DNA from: Amazonocrinis nigriterrae CENA67
Lineage (GTDB): Bacteria; Cyanobacteriota; Cyanobacteriia; Cyanobacteriales; Nostocaceae
Length of the DNA: 57,756 nt
Direction of reading: 5' to 3'
Assembly (NCBI RefSeq): GCF_016056305.1
Contig: NZ_JAECZC010000035.1
Span: forward strand, 1 to 57,756
Shown: positions 38,293 to 45,841 of the stretch, piece after piece
How the letters are laid out: each line of letters begins with the position of its first letter
How positions within the stretch are numbered: the stretch's first letter is position 1
Made by a program: the position numbers and the translations under genes
Notes under the pieces: model-generated
Told to the model about the DNA's origin: nothing
Database searches by the model: none
The model's input: only the letters and a program-made list of their open reading frames with translations

Positions 38293-38541
38293 TCATATTT
38301 CATCCTTGATATGCTGCTGAGCAGCAGCTAATAGCTTTTGCTCAAATTCACTAATACTTATTCCCAATTCGCAAGCAGTTTTATGTTTCCACTCTTCTAG
38401 CTCCAAATCATGATAATTGAGCCATTCACGCACTGCAAGACGGGCCATCTCAGCTTTGCGAAGAGTCTGGCGTGCCGCATGAAAAATCAGCCGCTGGTTA
38501 TCAAAGCTTGGCAATGAGAGCATGAGTCGCTGTAGTTTCAT
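38293..38541 (-). CDS. Small conserved-looking protein, function unknown
   Basis: 82 residues, all-helical in appearance and rich in Leu, Ala, Glu and Lys (MKLQRLMLSLPSFDNQRLIF, HAARQTLRKAEMARLAVREW). No Cys cluster, signal peptide or membrane segment. It lies upstream of the synthase cluster on the same strand, separated by about 365 bases, so it could be its first gene or an independent one. I do not recognise a family. Coding is supported by amino-acid composition and a clean ATG frame. Confidence 0.55.
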   Translation of the reverse strand: MKLQRLMLSLPSFDNQRLIFHAARQTLRKAEMARLAVREWLNYHDLELEEWKHKTACELGISISEFEQKLLAAAQQHIKDEI

Positions 38542-39729
38542 TTTTTCTTATGTTTTAAAGGGCGATCGCTATCACTTACATAGCTATAAAATTCTTATTT
38601 ACTAATATCTCATATAGCAAAAAAATCTGAAAAAAGTTGCATGATAATTGCATCTAATATTTTATATAAATTACAAAAATACTTATCATGATAAATACTA
38701 ATTTCTCTAAGTAAGCAATCCTGTACTGGGCATAGTTTTCAGTAAAGCTCGTTGATATAAATGCTTAAATACAAGCATAATATATATTTGGAAAAATCAA
38801 AGATATAAAATTTATTACATACATAATTTAGACAATCAGCAAGAAGCTTTTCAGTTGAAAGAAGCTGAAATTTATTAAATTTTGTATCCTTGATTATCTA
38901 TAATCATCCCTCGATAGCATTTGTAACTCCGGCATTTTTAAAAATGCTATGTATCACTCTTGGCCAAATATTTTTATAAGTAGGTTTTTGGGTATATTCA
39001 ACCAGCTTGAGATACAACTACGTAAAATTAAGTATCAATTATTATTTTTTTGACTCTATTAACTGTTTTTTACATCTATCCAAAAGTAGATATTTTCAAT
39101 CTCAATCTACACATCTATCAATTAGTTGATTTCTTAAAGAATTTTATTTTCACAGAATAAATTATTTGACAATGTAAATTTAACCACTAGTAACTATGTC
39201 TAAAGAATCAAATAAACGGATATCAATCTATGAGATATAATGCTTTTACCCAACCAAATCATTACTTATGGGATGATGAATAACGCCAGGAATAGAACAA
39301 AGTGTAAAATTAGTAAACTGTTTAAAACATCTTTCACGATTTATCTTGCGTCTACAGCTAATTGTTTATCCTCCAAATTGTTGCATATGACTTGCAATTG
39401 AGTATAAATCAGTTTATTGTGTGTGGAAAATCAAATTCTATACTGTTCGATAAGTCCAGAGGAGAGATATAGAAGTGAGGAAAATACAAATTTAAATTTA
39501 GAGCTTGTCACACAATAATTTTGACACTCCTTGAGTTAGTAATACTCTCTGAGTAAGCTTTCTAAATATCAGCTTGTAAAAGTTATTGCTTGACAGCTTA
39601 TTAGCTGATTACCTCAAGACCTCTGCTCTGAAACATACAGTATGACAATTGAACTAAATGCGATGAAACCGTGCTGCATAAAGCGTTCTGCATAATTTAA
39701 ATGACACAAAACTATAAGGGCTTGCTGGC
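38542..39729. other. 1.2-kb AT-rich region between the synthase cluster and devBCA side
   Basis: No supported gene. It contains a perfect 16-bp palindrome, GCATTTTTAAAAATGC, at 38932-38947. It separates the minus-strand synthase cluster from the plus-strand exporter genes and should contain the promoters for both directions. Base composition is far more AT-rich than the genes. Confidence 0.5.
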
Positions 39730-40053
39730 ATGAGACTATCTGAGCTAGATCCACTCATACCGCTAACGGAATTACGAGAAGAACTTCTTAAATTGCCAAA
39801 AGGCTACTCGTTTTACGAAGAAGAACTAGTAGATTTCTTATCCCGACGAAGATGGCCTGAGAGCAATCGCCGCATTGACCGAACAACTTTCTGGCGATGG
39901 AGAAATGACAATGGAATTGAACATCATAAAGTATTCAGTCGATTAGATATCTTGAAACTTTGCCAAATTTGTGACCACTACCGAGTAGATGGGACTCGTA
40001 GTGAATACTTAGCGATCATTAAAAAGAAAAAAGAGGTAGTGCTAAACAAATAG
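39730..40053 (+). CDS. Small DNA-binding-like protein next to devBCA
   Basis: 107 residues with an ATG start. The middle part, RRWPESNRRIDRTTFWRWRN, followed by KVFSRLDILKLCQICDHYRV, looks like a helix-turn-helix protein of the Arg/Trp-rich kind, and the C-terminus is strongly basic (IIKKKKEVVLNK). I cannot assign it to a known regulator family. Its place 310 bases before devB on the same strand makes it a candidate regulator of the exporter or of the divergent synthase cluster (inference). Confidence 0.6.
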   Translation: MRLSELDPLIPLTELREELLKLPKGYSFYEEELVDFLSRRRWPESNRRIDRTTFWRWRNDNGIEHHKVFSRLDILKLCQICDHYRVDGTRSEYLAIIKKKKEVVLNK

Positions 40054-40362
40054 GGAATAGGGAGGAGCCACTGCGGTCTTGGGGTCTCACGCCACATGTT
40101 TCAACGGGGGGAACCCCCGCAACGCAGTGGCTCCCCAAGTGGAGCAAGTGGCGTTAGGGAGTGGGGAATAAGGAAGAGAAATTTTCATCTTTGATGATGG
40201 TATCTTCCTATGATTAGCTGTCTTGAAAATAGGGAGTGGTGAGTTAGAAGCTAGGAGTAAATAGTTCTTCTCCCTATCTCTTCACCCCCTCATCTTCCCA
40301 CCTCCCCACCCCCTCATTTTTCCACCCCACTCAGCGATTCAAGAGATATCGCTAAGGAAAAC
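40054..40362. repeat. Dispersed repeat modules upstream of devB
   Basis: GGAGGAGCCACTGCGGTCTT near 40061, a GC-rich palindrome (GGGGGGAACCCCCGCAACGC), GGAGCAAGTGGCGTTAGGGA, then CACCCCCTCAT-type repeats. The same module in other arrangements is found at 32396-32490 and 51838-51932. The devB ribosome site (AAGGA) lies at the end of this stretch. Confidence 0.7.
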
Positions 40363-41562
40363 ATGATTATGGTACACAAACAAAGGCAGCCAATCACAAA
40401 ACCTTTAGGTTGGTGGTCGATAATTTCATTAACAGCTATAGCTGTAGTTACTGGTGCAGTTTCTATCTACAGTTTTTCACGATTTCATTTAATCTCTAAA
40501 TCGCAGACTCCAGCTACCCCAAGTAGTTCTCCTACTATGAAGGCTGTTGCTGCTCTAGGGCGTTTGGAGCCTCAAGGAGAGGTTATTCGTTTGTCGGCAC
40601 CTGATTCCCAAGGGGGTGTTAGAGTTGCACAGCTTTTGGTGAAAAAAGGCGATCGCGTCCGTCAAGGACAAATAGTTGCAATTCTTGACAGTTATTATCC
40701 TCGCCTTGCAGCCTTAGAAAAAGCTCAAAAACAAGTCCTAGTTGCTCAAGCTAGCCTCAATCAGGTTAAAGCAGGAGCGAAAGCCGGAGACATCTCTGCA
40801 CAGCAGGCAACAATTGCTCGTTTAGAAGCTGAGTTGCATGGAGAAATTTCTGCACAACAAGCAACCATCACTCGCTTAGAAGCAGAATTGCGTAATGCTG
40901 AAAGTGAAAATCACCGATATCAGCAGTTATACAAAGATGGTGCAATTTCAGCTTCTGATTCAGATACTAAGCGTTTGCGAGTCGAAACTGTTCGACAGCA
41001 GCTCAATGAAGCTAAAGCTTCCCTTAACAAGACTGTAGAAAGTATTAACAAACAGTTAAACGAAGCTAAAGCCAAGCTCAACAGTATTGCGGAAATTCGT
41101 CCTACTGATGTGGAAGCAGCACAAACTGATGTCGAGAGTGCAAAAGCATCAGTTAAACAGGCTCAGGCGGACTTGAATTTGAGTTCTGTACGTTCTCCCA
41201 TAAATGGTCAAGTCTTAAAAATTCACACTTGGCCTGGAGAAATTATTGGCAGTACAGGAATAGCTGAATTAGGTCGCACACAGCAGATGTATGTGGTAGC
41301 AGAAGTCTATGAAACTGATATCAAAAAAGTGCGTCTAGGTCAGTCTGCCACTATTACTGGTGATGCCTTTCCAGGAAAATTACGGGGAACAGTTACAGAT
41401 ATTGGTTTGCAAGTAGGCAAACAAAATATCTTCAATAACAATCCAGGCGCAGACACAGACAATAAAATAGTCGAGGTAAAAATTCGTATCGATAACCTAG
41501 TCGATAATCAACAAGTTGTTGCTCTTACTGACCTACAGGTGCAGGTACTAATTGATATATGA
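40363..41562 (+). CDS. devB: DevB-like membrane fusion protein of an ABC exporter
   Basis: 399 residues. One N-terminal helix (about 17-41), then a biotinyl-lipoyl-like half (RLSAPDSQGGVRVAQLLVKK, GDRVRQGQIVAILDS), a long coiled-coil hairpin (about 120-265) and a second lipoyl/beta-barrel part (SSVRSPINGQVLKIHTWPGE, AEVYETDIKKVRLGQ). Periplasmic adaptor linking the DevC/DevA pump to a TolC-type outer-membrane channel, which is not encoded here. The coiled coil holds a tandem duplication: ISAQQATIARLEAEL and ISAQQATITRLEAEL. AAGGA about 5 bases before the ATG supports the start. In Anabaena, DevBCA exports heterocyst glycolipids; this copy may serve the adjacent synthase product. Confidence 0.92.
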   Translation: MIMVHKQRQPITKPLGWWSIISLTAIAVVTGAVSIYSFSRFHLISKSQTPATPSSSPTMKAVAALGRLEPQGEVIRLSAPDSQGGVRVAQLLVKKGDRVRQGQIVAILDSYYPRLAALEKAQKQVLVAQASLNQVKAGAKAGDISAQQATIARLEAELHGEISAQQATITRLEAELRNAESENHRYQQLYKDGAISASDSDTKRLRVETVRQQLNEAKASLNKTVESINKQLNEAKAKLNSIAEIRPTDVEAAQTDVESAKASVKQAQADLNLSSVRSPINGQVLKIHTWPGEIIGSTGIAELGRTQQMYVVAEVYETDIKKVRLGQSATITGDAFPGKLRGTVTDIGLQVGKQNIFNNNPGADTDNKIVEVKIRIDNLVDNQQVVALTDLQVQVLIDI

Positions 41563-41730
41563 CTGGGAACTAGGGACTGGGGAATGGGGAGTAGGGAGTA
41601 GGAAAAGAGTTGTTTCTGTTTTTCATATTTACTAATTCTTAGTAAATTTGTCTTGGCAGACTACTAGCAACTAGCTAAGAGTTTTACCAGTACCTACTAC
41701 TCAACATGTGCATTACATGAGGTTTATAAG

Positions 41731-42903
41731 ATGATTCTCACTATACCTCTAGCTTGGCTACAGCTATCTCGGCAAAGAGTTCGCTTTCTTGTAGCTTTGG
41801 CTGGAATTGCTTTTGTTGCTGTTTTAATGTTTATGCAAATTGGTTTCCAAGATGCTCTCTATGCAAGTGCCACAAAACTGCATAATAATCTAGAGGGAGA
41901 TTTATTTTTAATCAGCGCTCAATATAAATCTTTGACATCAAATCAAAGCTTCCCACGCTGGCGTTTATACCAAGCATTAGGTTTTGAAGGGGTAGAATCA
42001 GTTAGCCCTTTATATATGCAATTTGCTAAGCTGAAAAATCCAGCAAATGGTCTAAAATTCCCAATGTATGTAATTGGTTTTGACCCTGTTAAATCAATTT
42101 TTAAAATGCCTGAGATACAGCAAAATTTAAAATTACTACAATTTCCAGATATAGTTTTCTTTGACCGTGCTTCGAGAGCAGAGTTTGGCCCAATAAGTCA
42201 ATATATTGAGCAAGGTAAACCTGTCCAAATTGAAATATTTAGGTATACTGCTTTAGTTGGTTATAAAGTTAAAGTTGGTGGACTATTTAGTATAGGCCCT
42301 TCTTTTGGAGTCGATGGAAATTTAATTGTCAATACTTCTACTTTCTGGCGGATATTTATAGATAGATCAGCACAAAGCATAGATATAGGCTTAATTAAAC
42401 TTAAACCTGATGCCGACCCGCAAAAAGTTTTGGCTAATCTGTCAGCTAAGTTACCTGAAGATGTGAAAGTCGTTACTCGCCAGCAATTTATGACATTGGA
42501 AAAAAACTATTGGACTCTCAGAACACCTATTGGTTTCGTGTTTAATTTAATGGTATTCATGGGGTTTGTGGTTGGTGTAATTGTTGTCTACCAAATTCTT
42601 TACAGCAATATTGCTACTCACTTAGCTGAATATGCAACACTCAAAGCAATGGGATTTAAAAATAAATACTTATTAAGTGTAGTTTTCCAGCAGGCATTAA
42701 TCTTAGCAACCCTAGGTTACATTCCGGGTTTTGCAATAACTCTAGGTTTGTATGATATAGCAAAAAATGCTACAAATTTACCAATTGCTATGGACATTCA
42801 AAAGGCTATTGTTGTATTAACTTCAGCAGTTGCAATGTGCTTAGTTTCGGGATTTTTATCTACAAATAAACTGCGTAAGGTAGATCCAGCAGATATTTTC
42901 TAA
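41731..42903 (+). CDS. devC: DevC-like ABC exporter permease
   Basis: 390 residues of the DevC/FtsX-MacB type: an N-terminal helix (FLVALAGIAFVAVLMFMQIG), a large periplasmic domain of about 220 residues, then three C-terminal helices (FNLMVFMGFVVGVIVVYQIL, the FQQALILATLGYIPGFAITL region and the IVVLTSAVAMCLVSGFL region). The ATG has a GAGG site 8 bases upstream. It follows devB after about 170 bases containing a GGGGA/GGGAGTAGG repeat and precedes devA by 28 bases, so it is part of one operon. Works with DevB and DevA in the cytoplasmic membrane. Confidence 0.92.
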   Translation: MILTIPLAWLQLSRQRVRFLVALAGIAFVAVLMFMQIGFQDALYASATKLHNNLEGDLFLISAQYKSLTSNQSFPRWRLYQALGFEGVESVSPLYMQFAKLKNPANGLKFPMYVIGFDPVKSIFKMPEIQQNLKLLQFPDIVFFDRASRAEFGPISQYIEQGKPVQIEIFRYTALVGYKVKVGGLFSIGPSFGVDGNLIVNTSTFWRIFIDRSAQSIDIGLIKLKPDADPQKVLANLSAKLPEDVKVVTRQQFMTLEKNYWTLRTPIGFVFNLMVFMGFVVGVIVVYQILYSNIATHLAEYATLKAMGFKNKYLLSVVFQQALILATLGYIPGFAITLGLYDIAKNATNLPIAMDIQKAIVVLTSAVAMCLVSGFLSTNKLRKVDPADIF

Positions 42904-42931
42904 TTTTACAGATATATCGTTGAAATAAAAT

Positions 42932-43624
42932 ATGATGCCAACAAATTTTGTTATTCAAATAACAAACCTTAATCAATACTTTGGTAAAAGAACATTACGC
43001 AGCCAAATTCTGTTTGATATTAATCTGAGTGTCAAATTTGGAGAAATTGTGATTATGACTGGGCCTTCAGGTTCAGGAAAAACAACATTACTCACTTTGA
43101 TTGGGGGGTTGCGTTCTGTCCAGGAGGGAAGTCTAAAATTTCTAGATAAGGAACTTTATGGAGCTAGTAATCAACAGTTAGTACAAGTACGCCGCCATAT
43201 TGGCTATATTTTTCAAGCTCACAACTTGTTGGATTTCCTAACAGCGCGACAAAATGTTCAAATGTCACTTGAATTACACAAAAATATTTCTCATTCGGAA
43301 GCTCGTAGCCAATCAGAAGAAATACTCCACGCCGTTAAATTAGAAAATCGAGTTAATTACTATCCTTCTGATCTCTCAGGAGGTCAAAAGCAACGGGTAG
43401 CGATCGCCCGTGCTTTAGTCAGCCATCCCAAATTAGTATTAGCTGATGAACCCACTGCTGCTTTAGACAGCAAGTCAGGACGAGATGTCGTCAGCCTGAT
43501 GCAAAAACTTGCAAAAGAACAGAATTGTGCCATTGTAATGGTCACTCATGATAACCGAGTTTTAGATGTTGCAGATCGAATTGTTTATATGGAAGATGGG
43601 CGACTGATTAAAGAAGTTTCATGA
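42932..43624 (+). CDS. devA: DevA-like ABC exporter ATPase
   Basis: 230 residues; a single nucleotide-binding domain. Walker A GPSGSGKTT, Q loop GYIFQAHNLL, signature DLSGGQKQRVAIARAL, Walker B LVLADEPTAALD, switch His in VMVTHDNRV. A HIP1 octamer lies in the signature-coding region. It drives export through DevC and DevB. Length and motifs are normal for MacB/LolD-type ATPases, and the DevB-DevC-DevA order matches the heterocyst exporter. Confidence 0.93.
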   Translation: MMPTNFVIQITNLNQYFGKRTLRSQILFDINLSVKFGEIVIMTGPSGSGKTTLLTLIGGLRSVQEGSLKFLDKELYGASNQQLVQVRRHIGYIFQAHNLLDFLTARQNVQMSLELHKNISHSEARSQSEEILHAVKLENRVNYYPSDLSGGQKQRVAIARALVSHPKLVLADEPTAALDSKSGRDVVSLMQKLAKEQNCAIVMVTHDNRVLDVADRIVYMEDGRLIKEVS

Positions 43625-43942
43625 TACTGAAGTAGAGAAGCAAAGGAGGAGGAGAGACTAACTAATTAAAAATTAACAATTAACAATGAATAATCTATTT
43701 TCTTGCCTTCTGCTTGCTAACCCCTAACTCTAACTCCTAGATTTTGGAACGAATGTATAGTTGACTGCGCCATAGCGTAAACGATAGCACTCTTCTTATA
43801 TCCAAGGAAATAAACTAACAAAACTTAAGTTATTCCTTTAGTCTCAAGTAAGACATACTATAAGCATGAAGTTTTTAAGTTTAAGCCTATAGAAAATATA
43901 TGAATCATCATTTGCAAATTCTCAACCGATGACAATACTATT
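43625..43942. other. Intergenic region after devA
   Basis: A purine-rich tract (GGAGGAGGAG), ATTAACAATTAACAAT-type repeats and CCTAACTCTAACTCC repeats. No terminator hairpin or gene recognised. Confidence 0.45.
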
Positions 43943-44140
43943 ATGTTCACCATTGGTGATTATGTCCTAAATCAACAAACTGGACATCTAGGAAAAGTAA
44001 TTGGTTATGGGCATCAATTTACTAACAATGTGTCAATCGTTACTTTAAAAGTTTTAGTAGCTGAAACTGCTAATTCTCAAAAGAGAGAATTTGTGGTAGA
44101 AGATAAAATTTCAGTATGGACACGTTGGTCTGTAGCTTAA
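43943..44140 (+). CDS. Small conserved-looking protein, possible SH3-like fold
   Basis: 65 residues: FTIGDYVLNQQTGHLGKVIG then a beta-rich stretch ending KREFVVEDKISVWTRWS. The pattern (a GD-V-N-TG-GKV-G start followed by short strands) looks like a small beta-barrel. No known function and no membrane segment. It follows the devBCA operon by about 320 bases on the same strand; a shared transcript is not shown. Confidence 0.55.
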   Translation: MFTIGDYVLNQQTGHLGKVIGYGHQFTNNVSIVTLKVLVAETANSQKREFVVEDKISVWTRWSVA

Positions 44141-44223
44141 AGTTTCTATCTATTTCTGTAAAATAAATTTACAGTTTTATAATAGATTTTAACTGACAAA
44201 AAGCTTTGAAAAATACTACTATT

Positions 44224-44412
44224 ATGATGCGAGATTTAATTATATGTTTACAAGAAGCTACTTTACAAATTATATGTAAAAATTATCTGTCTCCTACAGA
44301 ACCAGCACAATGTTTCATGAATCCTCCTTGTGGGTGTGCCCATCCAGGGAAAGAATTAAAGTGTGAAGACTGTCCATATCTTGAAGCTTGCTTGTCTAGT
44401 TTCAAGACTTGA
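44224..44412 (+). CDS. Small Cys-rich protein
   Basis: 62 residues from the second of two adjacent ATG-region starts (MMRDLIICLQEATLQIICKN). The C-terminal half has Cys in CFMNPPCGCAH, KCEDCPYLEAC, a spacing that could bind a metal or an Fe-S cluster. A longer frame would need a TTG at 44206. The family is unknown to me. It follows the 65-residue gene by about 80 bases. Confidence 0.55.
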   Translation: MMRDLIICLQEATLQIICKNYLSPTEPAQCFMNPPCGCAHPGKELKCEDCPYLEACLSSFKT

Positions 44413-44490
44413 GAATAAGTTAGGGAGTAAAGGGGATGGGGAGATAGGGAGATAAGGCAAATAATTTTTCACTCCTAACTCCTAACTCCT

Positions 44491-44555
44491 GTAGGGGCGG
44501 ATTTAGCCGACATATCTTGCTACCAATTGAGTAAATTTGCAAAACCCGCCCCTAC
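44491..44555. repeat. Palindromic miniature element with 10-15 bp arms
   Basis: GTAGGGGCGGATTT at one end and AAACCCGCCCCTAC at the other are near-perfect inverted arms around a 37-bp AT-rich core. It lies 11 bases beyond the nagB stop, where it may also act as a terminator-like structure. The GCCCCTAC end recurs near 20157. Confidence 0.7.
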
Positions 44556-44566
44556 AACTTTGCGCC

Positions 44567-45349
44567 TCAGCACTTCAAAGACAGTAAACTAGCAGAATTT
44601 ATATCCAAAAATAATGTCGCTTGCGATTGCTTACGTAGAATAGAAGCTGGAGATTCTGTGCTAATTGATCCCTCTAACATCTCCTTCACTACTTGCGCCT
44701 TACGTTTTTCTGGTGCTAAGCAGAGGATTTTTTTAGCTGAACAAATTAAAGGAAGAGTGACAGTAAAAGCGTACTGTGGAACACTATTAAGGTTTGGGAA
44801 ATGACCTGTATTCACTTGCTGTTGGCGGTTAACTGCATCTAGTTTCACTAGTTTGACACTGTAAGGGTCTTGAAAATCCGCTACTGCTGGGTCGTTAAAA
44901 GCTAAATGTCCGTTTTCGCCAACACCAAGACAACATAAATCGATAGGTTGTGCTTGTAGTAGTTTGGTGTAGCGATCGCATTCTGCCACAGGTTGCAATG
45001 CATCACCTTCTATATAGTGAAATTGCTGTGGAAATACTCGCTTTTCTACTCGTTCCCTCATATACCGCCGGAAACTAGCAGCATGGTCAGCAGTAATTCC
45101 TAAATATTCATCTAGATGAAACAAGATAATTCGTGACCAATCTACACCACCCAATGCAATCAAAGCATCAAGAAATTTGAGTTGAGAATTACCTGTTGCT
45201 AACAAAACAGCTGCTGTGTCTTGTAATTCGAGAACATCTTGTAAATACTTGCGTGCGATTTCTGCAACGTCCTGCGCCATTTCAGCTTCAGAGTTGTAAA
45301 TTTGCACTTTTAGATCATCAACGCTAAAAAACTTTGTGGCGGCTATCAT
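44567..45349 (-). CDS. nagB: Glucosamine-6-phosphate deaminase family protein
   Basis: 260 residues of the NagB/6-phosphogluconolactonase fold. Visible: AVLLATGNSQLKFLDAL (phosphate loop), LFHLDEYLGI with the catalytic-region Asp, LLQAQPIDLCCLGVGENGHL with GENGHLAFNDP, and VTLPLICSAKKILCLAPEKRK. The predicted reaction is glucosamine 6-phosphate to fructose 6-phosphate and ammonia in amino-sugar use or cell-wall recycling. The catalytic His of the HLDEY..H type region is less clear (ITADHAASFRRYM). No neighbours of the pathway; murQ is 35 kb away. The start is the ATG at 45349, with TATTGGGTACTGGG repeats just upstream. Confidence 0.88.
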   Translation of the reverse strand: MIAATKFFSVDDLKVQIYNSEAEMAQDVAEIARKYLQDVLELQDTAAVLLATGNSQLKFLDALIALGGVDWSRIILFHLDEYLGITADHAASFRRYMRERVEKRVFPQQFHYIEGDALQPVAECDRYTKLLQAQPIDLCCLGVGENGHLAFNDPAVADFQDPYSVKLVKLDAVNRQQQVNTGHFPNLNSVPQYAFTVTLPLICSAKKILCLAPEKRKAQVVKEMLEGSISTESPASILRKQSQATLFLDINSASLLSLKC

Positions 45350-45565
45350 TATTGGGTATTGGGTACTGGGTATTGGGTACTGGGTGTTAGGAAAACTCTT
45401 ACCTAGTCCCTAGTCCCCAGTCCCTATCCAGTATAGATTTCAGGATTTAGCTGATTCATCATGGTTTTTTGTCCTCTATTCAGGAAAGAACAATGACTAA
45501 GGACAAAAAAACAATGTAAACTATGTAAATAAATTTAACAAATATTTACATTTTTCCAGAAAATT
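45350..45565. other. Repeat-bearing spacer upstream of nagB
   Basis: TTGGGTACTGGG repeats (45353-45388), CCCTAGTCCCCAGTCCC (45404-45424) and an inverted repeat, TTTTTTGTCCT (45465-45475) and AGGACAAAAAA (45500-45510), enclosing 24 bases. The inverted repeat could be a bidirectional terminator-like structure. Confidence 0.5.
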
Positions 45566-45634
45566 ATGCTGGCTGTAATTTTGTTTGATTTAGACAGCAC
45601 TATTGTCAATACTGACCCTATAGAACCTATTTAG
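45566..45634 (+). pseudogene. Decayed 5' end of a HAD-family hydrolase gene
   Basis: ATG to TAG encodes MLAVILFDLDSTIVNTDPIE plus PI. This is the opening of a beta-phosphoglucomutase-type HAD hydrolase (normally FDLDGT(I/V)xxTDP), with the motif Gly changed to Ser. A stop follows at codon 23, and the next 150 bases show only scattered stops and no further homology I can see. A short remnant, read from one motif. Confidence 0.45.
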
Positions 45635-45841
45635 GATCTATTGATTAGCTAGCCGTTTGAGCATCAGTCTGATGACACAAAGATTGAGCTTTGCTGTGGC
45701 ATGACTAAGAGTTTTTTCAAAGTTTTTGACCAAACTCTTACAAAGTTACGGTAAAAACAATGCTAAAGCACTACACCAAACTACTGGAGATATCTATTAC
45801 CCATTTCCTATTCCCTGTTCCCCTTTTGTCTTGAAAGTCAA

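Noticed and set aside
45465-45510. Insertion-sequence ends
   Set aside because: Only an 11-bp A/T-rich inverted repeat around 24 bases, too small for an element; more like a terminator-type structure.
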